From Bacteroidota bacterium (GTDB lineage: Bacteria > Bacteroidota > Bacteroidia > Chitinophagales > JADIYW01): a stretch of DNA of 55,009 nt. Each line of letters opens with the position of its first letter. The first letter of the stretch is position 1. Shown here piece after piece: positions 1 through 7,778 of this stretch. The stretch covers positions 1 through 55,009 of the forward strand of contig JAGQYE010000034.1 of assembly GCA_020436225.1 (NCBI GenBank), in the 5' to 3' direction. Under the pieces are notes generated by a model. The model ran no database searches, was not told the origin of the DNA, and worked only from the letters and a program-made list of their open reading frames with translations. Made by a program: the position numbers and the translations under genes.

Positions 1-847
1 GTGGATACGGAAAAATCAACATCTTAATATGATAAGCCAATACATTAAATACCATTCCTGCATATAACCAAATATCTTTCGTTTGCGACAATGGATTCTC
101 AAAATTTAATGTTGGCCGCACTTGCCCTATTAATATCGAACGAATGGCTCTGAAGGCTAAAAAGATGGCCAATATTATCAATAAATAATTGGTAATTTTC
201 TTTTTAAAGGAACGATTAAAAATACAAACCAAAATAAGTATTCCAATGAAAAATACACTTGTAATCTTACTTAATAATGCTAAAGAAATAAACAAAAGGC
301 TTAGAAATGCATGGAGAAATCTTCTTTTATCTGAAGTATAAAAATCATAAGCATAGGATAAAAACTGCGTTCCAAAAACCATCACCAAAAGCTCATCTCT
401 GTTTTTTAAAGAAGCCACTACTTCTGTATGAATTGGATGAACAGCATATAAAAGGATGACCAAATAGGGAAGTAGAACATGAACTTCATTTAGTCGGAAT
501 ACTTTATTCAATAATCTAAATAGTAAAATAAGATAAATACCATATAGAAGAACATTGATAAAATGACTGATGTGTGGGTTGTTTCCAAAAAATTGGTGCT
601 CAATGGCAAAAGTGCTGACCGCAATAGGTCGTCTATCAAAAGTTAGCTCTTTTGTTTCTACATAATGATTGTTGAAAATATCATATAGACCATTAAAACC
701 TTGCTGTACTGCGCTGTTCTCTGTAATTACAATTCTATCATCTAAACTATAATTATTGAAAATTGTATTTCCATATAAAACAAATGACAGTAAGAGTAAT
801 AAGCAGTAAAATAATCTATCAGAATCTTGAATCTTGGTCTTAAACAT
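1..847 (-). CDS. TMTC/DUF1736-like multi-pass membrane protein, C-terminus cut off by the window edge
   Basis: The reverse strand is open from an ATG at 847 to the window edge, giving 282 residues without a stop. The protein is hydrophobic with several predicted membrane helices. It carries features I recognise from TMTC-type proteins (eukaryotic O-mannosyltransferase relatives also found in bacteria): an early SLDDR after the first helix, an RRPIAVSTFAIEHQFFG stretch, and AVHPIHTEVVASLKNRDELL around residues 136-155. Near the edge come ENPLSQT and then IKMLIFPYP, as in the DUF1736 loop. Family members usually continue into TPR repeats, which would lie outside the window. Function is therefore only a guess: a membrane glycosyltransferase-like protein acting on the periplasmic face. 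The catalytic residues were not assigned, and the next gene is divergent. Confidence 0.75.
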   Translation of the reverse strand, partial: MFKTKIQDSDRLFYCLLLLLSFVLYGNTIFNNYSLDDRIVITENSAVQQGFNGLYDIFNNHYVETKELTFDRRPIAVSTFAIEHQFFGNNPHISHFINVLLYGIYLILLFRLLNKVFRLNEVHVLLPYLVILLYAVHPIHTEVVASLKNRDELLVMVFGTQFLSYAYDFYTSDKRRFLHAFLSLLFISLALLSKITSVFFIGILILVCIFNRSFKKKITNYLLIILAIFLAFRAIRSILIGQVRPTLNFENPLSQTKDIWLYAGMVFNVLAYHIKMLIFPYP

Positions 848-946
848 AATTTTTTTGGTAGTATATTCAAATATACAATTCTTAAATTAGATAGTTATAA
901 AATGAAAAAAAAACTTACTTTTATCTCATTCGGAAAATGAACAAAA

Positions 947-1435
947 ATGAACACAAAACACAGAGAACAATATAGAAAACTGGCACTTTCTCCATTTTTT
1001 AAAGCAGGCATGTTGAAGGTAATGCCCATGGGAACGATTGCCGGATTAAAAATTATTGAATTAGACGACCAACATTGCAAAGTTACGGTTCCATATAAAT
1101 ACGTCAACAAAAATCCGTTCAATACTACGTATTGGGCAGTTTTAGGTATGGCAGCTGAAATGGCAAGCGGCGCTATGGTACAGATGTACACGCACAAAAC
1201 AACACCATCTGTTTCAATGTTTGTTACAGGTTGCAAAGCCAAATTTATTAAACGCGCTTTAGGAACAACCACATTTATTTGCGATGAAGGACATATAGTT
1301 GCAGAAAATGTTCAAAAAACTATTGAAACAAAAGAACCGCTAACTTTTGTTAATCAAGTAAAAGGCTATGACGACCAAAATAATGTATTAGTCGAATTTG
1401 AATTTGAATGGAGCATCAAAGCACGCAGTAAATAA
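947..1435 (+). CDS. DUF4442 hotdog-fold protein (PaaI/thioesterase-like)
   Basis: This 162-residue protein resembles the DUF4442 family, single-domain hotdog proteins related to acyl-CoA thioesterases. Typical features are the short N-terminal helix (FFKAGMLKVMPMG), the conserved YVNKNPFNTTYWAVLGMAAEMASG segment that forms the hotdog helix (about residues 51-75) and the C-terminal strand VEFEFEWSIK. It has no signal peptide or membrane helix, so it is probably cytoplasmic. The substrate is unknown; the catalytic residue is variable in this family and I do not assign one. The gene stands alone: the partial membrane protein upstream is divergent and the tRNA gene downstream is on the opposite strand, sharing the hairpin just after the stop codon. 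The ATG at 947 is the first in this frame. Confidence 0.75.
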   Translation: MNTKHREQYRKLALSPFFKAGMLKVMPMGTIAGLKIIELDDQHCKVTVPYKYVNKNPFNTTYWAVLGMAAEMASGAMVQMYTHKTTPSVSMFVTGCKAKFIKRALGTTTFICDEGHIVAENVQKTIETKEPLTFVNQVKGYDDQNNVLVEFEFEWSIKARSK

Positions 1436-1458
1436 AAAAAGCCACCTTGCGGTGGCTT
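1434..1458 (-). terminator. Intrinsic terminator of tRNA-Arg
   Basis: Read on the minus strand this is an 8-bp perfect stem with core GCCACC/GGTGGC, a GCAA tetraloop and a run of seven T directly after it, 3 nt downstream of the tRNA. It is a convincing rho-independent terminator. The hairpin can also form in transcripts of the convergent DUF4442 gene, but there is no T-run on that side. Confidence 0.85.
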
Positions 1459-1460
1459 CG

Positions 1461-1533
1461 TGATCGCGGCACGAATCGAACGTGCGACCGACTGCTTAGA
1501 AGGCAGTTGCTCTATCCCCTGAGCTACGCGACC
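1461..1533 (-). tRNA. tRNA-Arg, anticodon TCT
   Basis: The minus strand folds into a complete cloverleaf of 73 nt. The acceptor stem is GGTCGCG/CGCGATC with one G-T pair, the D-arm holds TAGCTCAGGGGATAGAGCA, the anticodon stem is CTGCC/AGCAG-like around the loop CTTCTAA (anticodon TCT, reading AGA/AGG), and the T-loop is TTCGATT. The discriminator base is A. The 3' CCA is not encoded. It is transcribed alone from the promoter element at 1567-1574. Confidence 0.95.
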
Positions 1534-1566
1534 AAAAAAAATCTATACAGATTTCTTAACGGTGTG

Positions 1567-1574
1567 CAAAGATA
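1567..1574 (-). promoter_or_regulatory. -7 element for tRNA-Arg
   Basis: The minus strand reads TATCTTTG, an exact match to the Bacteroidota -7 consensus TAnnTTTG, 33 nt before the 5' end of the tRNA. No clear -33 TTTG was found at standard spacing. Confidence 0.6.
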
Positions 1575-1617
1575 GGTGCAAATTGATTAATTTCCCAAAA
1601 AATTACTTTAAAAAATT

Positions 1618-2301
1618 ATGTCAAACGCAAACGTGCAGATAGAAGAAAGTTGGAAACAAGCATTGCAAGCCGAGTTTGATAAACCTTACTTTAAAGAATT
1701 GAGCGCATTTTTACATGCAGAAAAACAAACCGGGAAAATTATTTATCCTAAAGGTCAACATATTTTTAATGCATATAACACCACGCCATTTCACAAAGTA
1801 AAAGTCGTAATCATCGGACAAGATCCTTACCATGGCGAAGGACAAGCGCACGGTTTGTGTTTCTCTGTTCAAAAAGGCATAAAGTCGCCGCCGAGTTTAG
1901 TTAATATTTTTAAAGAATTAAAAAACTCTATTCCTAATTACGAAATTCCAACGCATGGCTGTCTGCAAAAATGGGCAGAGCAAGGTGTTTTCTTGTTAAA
2001 TGCTATCTTAACAGTCGAAGCAAATAAAGCAGCTTCTCATCAGAAAAAAGGTTGGGAAGAATTTACGAATGCGACCATTCAAGCTTTATCTCAACAAAGA
2101 GAAAAGCTTATTTTTTTACTTTGGGGAAATTTCGCCCAACAAAAATCCAACTTAATAGACGAACGCAAACATATTATCTTGAAAGCTGCGCATCCTTCGC
2201 CACTTTCGGCATATAACGGTTTTTTCGGTTGCAATCACTTCGCCAAAACCAACGAAATTTTAATTCAAAACGGAAACGAACCAATTGAATGGCAAATCTG
2301 A
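1618..2301 (+). CDS. ung: Uracil-DNA glycosylase, family 1
   Basis: This enzyme removes uracil from DNA as the first step of base-excision repair. The 227-residue length is normal for bacterial Ung. The water-activating loop [13 protein letters not shown] lies at residues 67-79 with catalytic Asp69. The Leu-intercalation loop [13 protein letters not shown] lies at 192-204 with catalytic His192. LLWG before it is also typical. There is no signal peptide, so it is cytoplasmic. The ATG at 1618 gives the expected short N-terminus. The gene is monocistronic in appearance: pyrR follows after 88 nt with its own promoter element. Confidence 0.97.
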   Translation: MSNANVQIEESWKQALQAEFDKPYFKELSAFLHAEKQTGKIIYPKGQHIFNAYNTTPFHKVKVVIIGQDPYHGEGQAHGLCFSVQKGIKSPPSLVNIFKELKNSIPNYEIPTHGCLQKWAEQGVFLLNAILTVEANKAASHQKKGWEEFTNATIQALSQQREKLIFLLWGNFAQQKSNLIDERKHIILKAAHPSPLSAYNGFFGCNHFAKTNEILIQNGNEPIEWQI

Positions 2302-2376
2302 TTATTCTTGTTTGATGAAAGTGTAATAATAAATCAGCTTCAACATAATAAAACCAAAAGAATTTACTTTTTTTTG

Positions 2377-2384
2377 TAATTTTG
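2377..2384 (+). promoter_or_regulatory. -7 element of the pyrR operon, directly before the start codon
   Basis: TAATTTTG matches TAnnTTTG exactly and ends 5 nt before the pyrR ATG at 2390. Transcription from it would begin at or within a few bases of the start codon, giving a leaderless mRNA. It also argues against the in-frame GTG at 2384, which overlaps the element. Confidence 0.6.
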
Positions 2385-2389
2385 TGTCG

Positions 2390-2929
2390 ATGTCGGAAGC
2401 AATTATTCTCAACGGCAAACAAATTCAACTAATCATCGAGCGGTTGAGTAGAGAAGTTATCGAATCCATTCATTTTGAAAATACCGTAATTATTGGCGTT
2501 CAGCCAAGAGGCGTTTTGTTGGCAGAAAAAATAAAAAAGCGCATTCAGGAATTAACTAACAATAATATTCCATTCGGAAAAATAGATACAACTTTCCATA
2601 GAGATGATTTTCGTAGAGGAAAATCATTGAATGCAAAAACCACCGAAATCGAATTTCAAATCGAAAATAAAAATGTGTTGTTGGTCGATGATGTTTTGTT
2701 TACAGGCAGAACCATCAGAGCAGCAATGGATGCACTGCTTTCTTTTGGAAGACCAATGAAGATAGAATTATTAGTGTTGATGGATAGGCGCTTCAATAGA
2801 GAGTTGCCTATTCAACCTGATTTTGTAGGTAGCGTAGTAGATACAATCGAAAATGTAGATGTGGAAGTTCGTTGGGAAAGCGAAGAAAATAAAGTAAACG
2901 AAGTGGTTTTTGTAAAATTAAATGAATAA
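2390..2929 (+). CDS. pyrR: PyrR, pyrimidine regulator / uracil phosphoribosyltransferase
   Basis: This 179-residue PRTase-fold protein converts uracil and PRPP to UMP. In Firmicutes it also binds pyr mRNA leaders to cause attenuation. The PRPP-binding loop NVLLVDDVLFTGRTIRAA is at about residues 95-112 with the acidic pair Asp100-Asp101. VQPRGVLLA near residue 38 and the basic DTTFHRDDFRRG segment near residue 66 are typical of PyrR. I chose the ATG at 2390 over the GTG at 2384 because the GTG lies in the promoter element. It is followed 25 nt later by pyrB, so the two form an operon. No attenuator-like hairpin is visible before pyrR or between pyrR and pyrB, so the RNA-regulatory role is open here. 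Confidence 0.93.
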   Translation: MSEAIILNGKQIQLIIERLSREVIESIHFENTVIIGVQPRGVLLAEKIKKRIQELTNNNIPFGKIDTTFHRDDFRRGKSLNAKTTEIEFQIENKNVLLVDDVLFTGRTIRAAMDALLSFGRPMKIELLVLMDRRFNRELPIQPDFVGSVVDTIENVDVEVRWESEENKVNEVVFVKLNE

Positions 2930-2954
2930 GCATTAAGAAAATTTTTAATAGGAT

Positions 2955-3881
2955 ATGAGTCAACTCAGCACAAAACATCTTATCGGCATTGAACATTTAT
3001 CAGTTCAAGATGTTCAGCTGATTTTAGAAACCGCCACTCAGTTTAAAGAAATTATCAATCGACCAATAAAGAAAGTTCCAACACTTCGAGATATTACAAT
3101 TGCCAATTTATTTTTTGAAAACTCTACCAGAACAAGAATATCATTTGAGTTGGCACAAAAAAGACTTTCGGCAGATGTCATCAACTTTACTTCATCGTCT
3201 TCATCTGTAAAAAAAGGAGAAACATTATTGGATACAGTCAACAATATTTTATCGATGAAAGTTGATATGATAGTAATGCGTCATTCCAGCCCGGGCGCAG
3301 CACATTATTTGGCAGAGCGAGTTCAAGCACAAATAGTAAACGCCGGCGATGGTACGCACGAACATCCAACACAAGCATTGTTAGATGCGTATTCTATGCA
3401 AGAAAAAATCGGCGATTTAACAGGAAAGAAAATTGCAATTATTGGAGATATTATGCATTCGCGTGTAGCATTGTCTAATATTTTTTGCTTGCAAAAATTA
3501 GGTGCGGAAGTAACTTTGTGTGGTCCTCCAACTTTAATTCCGAAAGACATACATCGTTTAGATGTTCAAGTTTCTTATAATATTGATGAAGCTTTGAAAT
3601 GGTGCGATGTTGCCAATGTTTTGCGTATCCAATTAGAAAGACAAAACACTAAATATTTCCCATCGCTTCGCGAATATGCATTGTATTATGGTGTCAACAA
3701 ACAACGCTTGGATAAGTTGCAAAAAGAAATTGTCATCATGCATCCCGGACCAATAAACAGAGGCGTGGAGTTAACGTCAGATGTTGCCGATAGCGAACAT
3801 TCCATTATTTTAGAGCAAGTAGAAAATGGCGTTGCCGTGCGCATGGCGGTTATGTATTTGCTTGCCAATAAACAAGATTAA
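2955..3881 (+). CDS. pyrB: Aspartate carbamoyltransferase catalytic subunit
   Basis: PyrB condenses carbamoyl phosphate with aspartate, the committed step of UMP synthesis. The protein is 308 residues, the standard catalytic-chain length. The carbamoyl-phosphate site FFENSTRTRISFE is at residues 53-65 (Ser-Thr-Arg-Thr-Arg at 57-61). GDGTHEHPTQALLD is the second conserved block and HPGPINRGVE, near residue 262, contributes to the aspartate/phosphate site. No pyrI regulatory-chain gene is adjacent, so this is likely an unregulated catalytic trimer, although pyrI could be elsewhere. It lies between pyrR and the phnA-like gene with gaps of 25 and 10 nt. Confidence 0.96.
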   Translation: MSQLSTKHLIGIEHLSVQDVQLILETATQFKEIINRPIKKVPTLRDITIANLFFENSTRTRISFELAQKRLSADVINFTSSSSSVKKGETLLDTVNNILSMKVDMIVMRHSSPGAAHYLAERVQAQIVNAGDGTHEHPTQALLDAYSMQEKIGDLTGKKIAIIGDIMHSRVALSNIFCLQKLGAEVTLCGPPTLIPKDIHRLDVQVSYNIDEALKWCDVANVLRIQLERQNTKYFPSLREYALYYGVNKQRLDKLQKEIVIMHPGPINRGVELTSDVADSEHSIILEQVENGVAVRMAVMYLLANKQD

Positions 3882-3891
3882 AATTTACGAA

Positions 3892-4446
3892 ATGAATTCA
3901 ACATTAATTGCTCGTTGCGAGAATTTGTGCGAGTTATGCAGTAGTCATGAACCAACTATAGAATATACAGTTTCTCCGAAAGACGACTTAACTATTGATA
4001 ACCAAGTTGCCATTTGTGTTACATGTTTAGAGAAAATGCAAACAGAAGAAAATGGAAATTATTGGACTTTTTTAGAAGGAAGTATTTGGAATCCGGAGCC
4101 AAGCGTACAAGCCTTAAGTTATCGAATTATGTATCAGCATAAAGATGAAAATTGGGCAAGTGAATTATTGAATGCGGTTGAAATAGATGACAATATTATA
4201 CAATGGGCATTGAGTGCATTTGAGCAAGCCGACGTACATAAAGATGCTTATGGAAATGTATTGGAAAATGGCGACACTGTTGTGCTTACGCAGGCACTCA
4301 ACGTGAAAGGAACTAACTTTTCTGCAGCCAAAGGTACAATTGTAAAACGCATAAAATTAGTCCACGATAATACCGAACAAATTGAAGGAAAAATAAACAG
4401 CCAAACGATTATTATTCTAACCAAGTTTGTGAAAAAATCTTCTTAA
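3892..4446 (+). CDS. phnA: PhnA/YjdM-family zinc-ribbon protein
   Basis: The protein has 184 residues from the ATG at 3892, 10 nt after pyrB. The longer reading frame that starts inside pyrB is rejected because the family starts with the zinc ribbon. That ribbon is C13-x2-C16 followed by CVTC near residues 42-45. The C-terminal half is the PhnA SH3-like domain with DAYGNVLENGDTVVL, KGTNFSAAKGTIVKRI and a final QTIIILTKFVKK. Despite the name, PhnA proteins have no proven role in phosphonate breakdown, and the molecular function is not known. It is probably co-transcribed with pyrR-pyrB. The 121-nt gap after it holds only short AGTAGTAAG-type microrepeats and T-rich DNA, with no clear terminator. 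Confidence 0.85.
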   Translation: MNSTLIARCENLCELCSSHEPTIEYTVSPKDDLTIDNQVAICVTCLEKMQTEENGNYWTFLEGSIWNPEPSVQALSYRIMYQHKDENWASELLNAVEIDDNIIQWALSAFEQADVHKDAYGNVLENGDTVVLTQALNVKGTNFSAAKGTIVKRIKLVHDNTEQIEGKINSQTIIILTKFVKKSS

Positions 4447-4567
4447 TCGTAGTAAGATTAGAGTAGTAAGTAGTAAGTTTTTTTGCGTGTTGTCTTTTTT
4501 TATGTCTTTTATTTTTTATTAAAGTGATAGTCATTAAAAATAGTAGAGAACGATATATGGAATTATT

Positions 4568-6118
4568 TTATTCCTTTACTATCTGTACTGTTTCTGTGCC
4601 TTTTTCTGTTTGAACTTGTATATGATAAATACCTGCTGGTAAATGTACTATAGAAAAAATATTTTGAGATTCGGTTTGCACTAATGCACCGATTGAATTA
4701 TAAATGTTTATCTTTTTGATAGTTTCTTTAGTGCTGATATTCAATATTGAATTTACCGGATTAGGGTAAACCGATATGTCAAAATTTTTCGTAGTGGTGT
4801 TTTTTATTCCTGTAGGTGTTCCAGCAATTTTATAGAGTTTGTTGTCTTTTTGTGTAAAGAAAAGCGAACCTTGGAATTCAATCATGTCAGTTCGAGAAGT
4901 ATAAACATTTACCGTATCACCATTTGTATGTTTGATGAGCTTTGTATTGGCAGTTGTGCCGTCTGTAATCCATAAGTCATTATCCAAATAATTTGCTCCA
5001 CCTCCAGGACCGTCATAATTACAGAGGAAGTAGAGTTTCCCGCCTACTTCAGTATAACTACTTGGCGATTCCTTACTTTTGCCAATCAGGTCATTTATTT
5101 TTACCGCTCCATTTGGTGTTCCATCTGTTTTCCATAGCGCATACTTATAATTTGGTGCTACATAACCTGATATTTTACCAAAATAAAGCTGTCCTTTGTA
5201 CACATAGCTACCTAAAGTGCTGTCTTCATAAATTACAGTTCCACCAGAAGTGCCATCAGATTGCCACATATTATAAGGCTCACTAAAATTAAAGCTGGCT
5301 GAAACGTTGAAATACAATTTGCCGTTGTATTCAATTAAGTTACTTAGATATGAACTTCCTGCGCCCGGATTAATATCTTTCACCAGTACAGTTCCTGCTC
5401 CTGTGCCATCAGTTACCCATAATTCTTTGCCACTTGTGTTGTCGGATGCACGAAAGTATAGTTTATTGTTTAAAATACCAAAATTACTCGGACTCGATGA
5501 GCCTGAAGGATTGATATCTTTTACCATAACCGTACCAGATGTGGTGCCGTCAGTTGCCCATAATTCTTTGTCATTTACTCCATTGTTGGCTGAGAAATAT
5601 AATTTGCCATTATAGATTTTACTTTGAGAGCCATCCAATCCATTGCCGCTACCGGGGTTAATATCTTTCAACATCACTGTACCTGCATTAGTGCCATCAG
5701 TAACCCACAATTCCTGACCATTCACGCCATCATCACCAAGAAAATACAATTTATTATTAAATATAGAAATTATTTCAATGTATCCTTCGCCAGTTGGATT
5801 AATATCCTTTACCAAAGATGTTCCTGGTGTTGTACCGTTTGTAATCCATAGTTCATATTCATTATTATCATCTAAGGCTGTGAAAATAGTTTTTCCATTG
5901 AACTCGGTAAAATCAGAACCTTTAATTTTATAAAGTAGTTGTGTGCCGGAAATAGTACCATTAGAAACAAACACAGAGTCCTTATAGGTAAAAAATATTT
6001 TACCATTTGATGAAGACAAGTAACTTGCAGTACGATTAAACACCAGTTCAGGTGTTTGGCTGTTTGTGTTGTTAATCAAGAATAAAACAACTAGTAGAGT
6101 TGAAAATAATTTTTTCAT
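4568..6118 (-). CDS. Secreted ELWxxDGT-repeat protein with T9SS type A sorting domain
   Basis: The 516-residue protein starts with a Sec signal peptide (MKKLFSTLLVVLFLINNTNSQ). From about residue 50 to 430 it contains around eight tandem units of roughly 47 residues, each with a core such as ELWVTDGTNAGTVMLKDINP. This is the ELWxxDGT (hyalin-like) repeat, predicted to form a beta-propeller-like fold. The later copies (NMWQSDGT, ALWKTDGT) are more diverged. The C-terminal 70 residues (ISVYPNPVNSILNIS through VQIVKE) are a type A sorting domain, so the protein should cross the outer membrane by the type IX system and be surface-attached or released. No catalytic domain is visible; an adhesion or binding role is possible but unproven. 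It is flanked by a convergent phnA gene and a 463-nt gap. Confidence 0.88.
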   Translation of the reverse strand: MKKLFSTLLVVLFLINNTNSQTPELVFNRTASYLSSSNGKIFFTYKDSVFVSNGTISGTQLLYKIKGSDFTEFNGKTIFTALDDNNEYELWITNGTTPGTSLVKDINPTGEGYIEIISIFNNKLYFLGDDGVNGQELWVTDGTNAGTVMLKDINPGSGNGLDGSQSKIYNGKLYFSANNGVNDKELWATDGTTSGTVMVKDINPSGSSSPSNFGILNNKLYFRASDNTSGKELWVTDGTGAGTVLVKDINPGAGSSYLSNLIEYNGKLYFNVSASFNFSEPYNMWQSDGTSGGTVIYEDSTLGSYVYKGQLYFGKISGYVAPNYKYALWKTDGTPNGAVKINDLIGKSKESPSSYTEVGGKLYFLCNYDGPGGGANYLDNDLWITDGTTANTKLIKHTNGDTVNVYTSRTDMIEFQGSLFFTQKDNKLYKIAGTPTGIKNTTTKNFDISVYPNPVNSILNISTKETIKKINIYNSIGALVQTESQNIFSIVHLPAGIYHIQVQTEKGTETVQIVKE

Positions 6119-6284
6119 GTTTATGGTTTTATAATTAAATATAATCTAAATTGTTTGATTTAGCAAGTAATATGACAGATATTTATTTCGATTGTTAGAT
6201 ATTGAATTTGTTAATTGAACTTTAGTCAATAGCCATTACTGCCTCGCGTAAAAAAACTTAAATCATTTTTGCAGCTAAAAATGT

Positions 6285-6306
6285 CATTTCCTTGCAAAAG
6301 GAAATG
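6285..6306. repeat. Perfect 9-bp inverted repeat with GCAA loop
   Basis: CATTTCCTT and AAGGAAATG flank a GCAA tetraloop, a perfect hairpin. It has no T-run on either strand, so it is not an ordinary intrinsic terminator. It lies in the gene-free stretch 6119-6581 between two minus-strand genes, about 280 nt after the end of the Rieske gene, and could be a processing site or a decayed repeat element. Confidence 0.6.
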
Positions 6307-6320
6307 TAGATGAAATCAAA

Positions 6321-6432
6321 TGCGCATAAGTAAATAAAATTGAAATAATTTTGATTTTAAAGACACTAATAGATACTAATAGTTTTGGTTGTCAAAACAT
6401 AAATGCACATAAATAAATAAAAATGAAAATAA
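6321..6432. repeat. Imperfect direct repeats in gene-free stretch 6119-6581
   Basis: A unit beginning TGCGCATAAGTAAATAAAA (6321) recurs as TGCACATAAATAAATAAAA (6404) with a similar continuation. Between them is a short tandem ACTAATAGAT/ACTAATAGTT. I see no gene, tRNA or promoter I can defend in the rest of 6119-6581, which is A+T-rich. Confidence 0.45.
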
Positions 6433-6581
6433 ATGAGCCTGAAAAAATGATTATAAATCAGTGATTAGTTATTAAAATTTTAAGTTAGTAGCAGGAATTT
6501 TGTTCGTAGTCAATAGACATTCGTCCATCGTAGATAGACTCCATTATTACATTACTAAATTATTTCATTTCACAAAATGCA

Positions 6582-7619
6582 TCAAACTATCTCTTGCGGA
6601 ACATAGTTCGGTTGCATCGAATCATCATAGTAGAATTGCTGTGCCCACATTCTGTATTGAGCTACCGGTCCGTCGCCTTTAGCTAAAATTGGTGGATCGA
6701 TATAAATTTTGTTTTTCCAAATTTCAAAATCCATGCTTACATCATGACAATAGCCTTTGTATGCACCATTTAAAACAAGTTTATGTGCGTAGCTATTCGG
6801 CAATAAATTCAATAACTTAGAAACTTTACTAAAGCTCTTCATCTTCTTGATGCTAACGCCAATCGTCAACTTTAATTTGCCAATATCAGTTGGTGTAGGC
6901 AATACAAAATGTCGAGTTTCCATGCCTAACTCAGGAATTTCTGTTTGTACGAATGAATAACCTAAGCCATGTACATTTACATTGAATTCTGTTCTGATTA
7001 ATCTTTTCTTGCCTACAAAATCAGCTAAGCGATGCATCGCATATTTGGCATATAAATAATGTTCATGCGATTCCATTTCATAGAGCGTTTCAACACCTGA
7101 ATAACCATGAACGATTTCGAAATGACCAACATCTACACTGTTTTCTGACGTTTCTTGTGGATGAGAATTAAAATTATATTCAGCAAACTTTACTTCCGTC
7201 CAATCGCTCCAATCTTCTTGTGGAACAAACCAAGTTGGTGCAGCATTTTTTTCGTCAAACCAAGCTAAAATCAAATCGTTTTTCTCTTCAAAATGATATA
7301 AAGGTAATTTTAATCTGGAAGAAGGTTTTGTGCCGTAGCCGGTTGCCGTACAATCGCCGTGGTCGTTAAAACAAAAATGATGGAACGGACATTTAATGCT
7401 GTCACCTTTTATTTCGCCACCATAACCTAAATGTGCGCCCATGTGTGGACAATATGGTTCGCTCACCGATAATTTTCCGGTTTCAGTTCTGAAAATAAGG
7501 ACATCTTTTCCGGCTAAACGTCTGGTTATTACTTCTCCATTTTTTACTTCATGAGAATGTGCAACCATGTACCAGCCATTCGGAAAAGGTTTTAAAGGAA
7601 TTTTTTTATAGCTTGCCAT
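6582..7619 (-). CDS. Rieske non-heme iron oxygenase, KshA/Neverland-like
   Basis: The 345-residue protein has an N-terminal Rieske [2Fe-2S] domain with C57-P-H59 and C77-x2-H80. The C-terminal catalytic domain contains ENSVDVGHFEIVHG (N160, D163, H166, H171), matching the NxxDxxHxxxxH mononuclear iron site. Near the end, SMDFEIWKNKIYIDPP and DGPVAQYRMWAQQFY match the C-terminal block that supplies the third iron ligand in 3-ketosteroid 9-alpha-hydroxylase and the cholesterol 7-desaturase (DAF-36/Neverland) group. It should therefore be an oxygenase or desaturase of a hydrophobic, perhaps sterol-like, substrate, needing a separate reductase that is not encoded nearby. There is no membrane helix or signal peptide. 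It is divergent from the acyl-CoA dehydrogenase gene. Confidence 0.82.
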   Translation of the reverse strand: MASYKKIPLKPFPNGWYMVAHSHEVKNGEVITRRLAGKDVLIFRTETGKLSVSEPYCPHMGAHLGYGGEIKGDSIKCPFHHFCFNDHGDCTATGYGTKPSSRLKLPLYHFEEKNDLILAWFDEKNAAPTWFVPQEDWSDWTEVKFAEYNFNSHPQETSENSVDVGHFEIVHGYSGVETLYEMESHEHYLYAKYAMHRLADFVGKKRLIRTEFNVNVHGLGYSFVQTEIPELGMETRHFVLPTPTDIGKLKLTIGVSIKKMKSFSKVSKLLNLLPNSYAHKLVLNGAYKGYCHDVSMDFEIWKNKIYIDPPILAKGDGPVAQYRMWAQQFYYDDSMQPNYVPQEIV

Positions 7620-7651
7620 AAATAGATTTCAAAAAGTATTAGAAATTTAAG

Positions 7652-7668
7652 CAAAATTAACAAAATTA
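7652..7668 (-). promoter_or_regulatory. Two tandem -7 elements for the Rieske oxygenase gene
   Basis: The minus strand reads TAATTTTG twice (7659-7652 and 7668-7661), separated by one base. Both match TAnnTTTG exactly and lie about 32-48 nt before the ATG at 7619. Confidence 0.5.
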
Positions 7669-7748
7669 AATACATCTAATTTTAAGTGTTTGCTGGTAAA
7701 TTGATAACAAATAATTAATGATATTCAGGCTTCGATTTATTGTTTTTT

Positions 7749-7762
7749 CAATGCATGCATTG
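7749..7762. promoter_or_regulatory. Perfect 14-bp palindrome, candidate operator
   Basis: CAATGCATGCATTG is a perfect palindrome in the divergent region between the Rieske oxygenase and acyl-CoA dehydrogenase genes. Its centre is 34.5 bp from the centre of the second palindrome at 7779-7801, a little over three helical turns. Confidence 0.4.
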
Positions 7763-7778
7763 TAAATTTATTGTCTAT

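Noticed and set aside
3826-3891. Upstream extension of the phnA-like gene into pyrB
   Set aside because: It overlaps the pyrB C-terminus and precedes the zinc ribbon that normally starts the family. The ATG at 3892 fits better.
4993-5851. Plus-strand open frames opposite the ELWxxDGT repeat gene
   Set aside because: They are antisense readings of the repeat units, resemble each other for that reason only, and have no promoter or domain.
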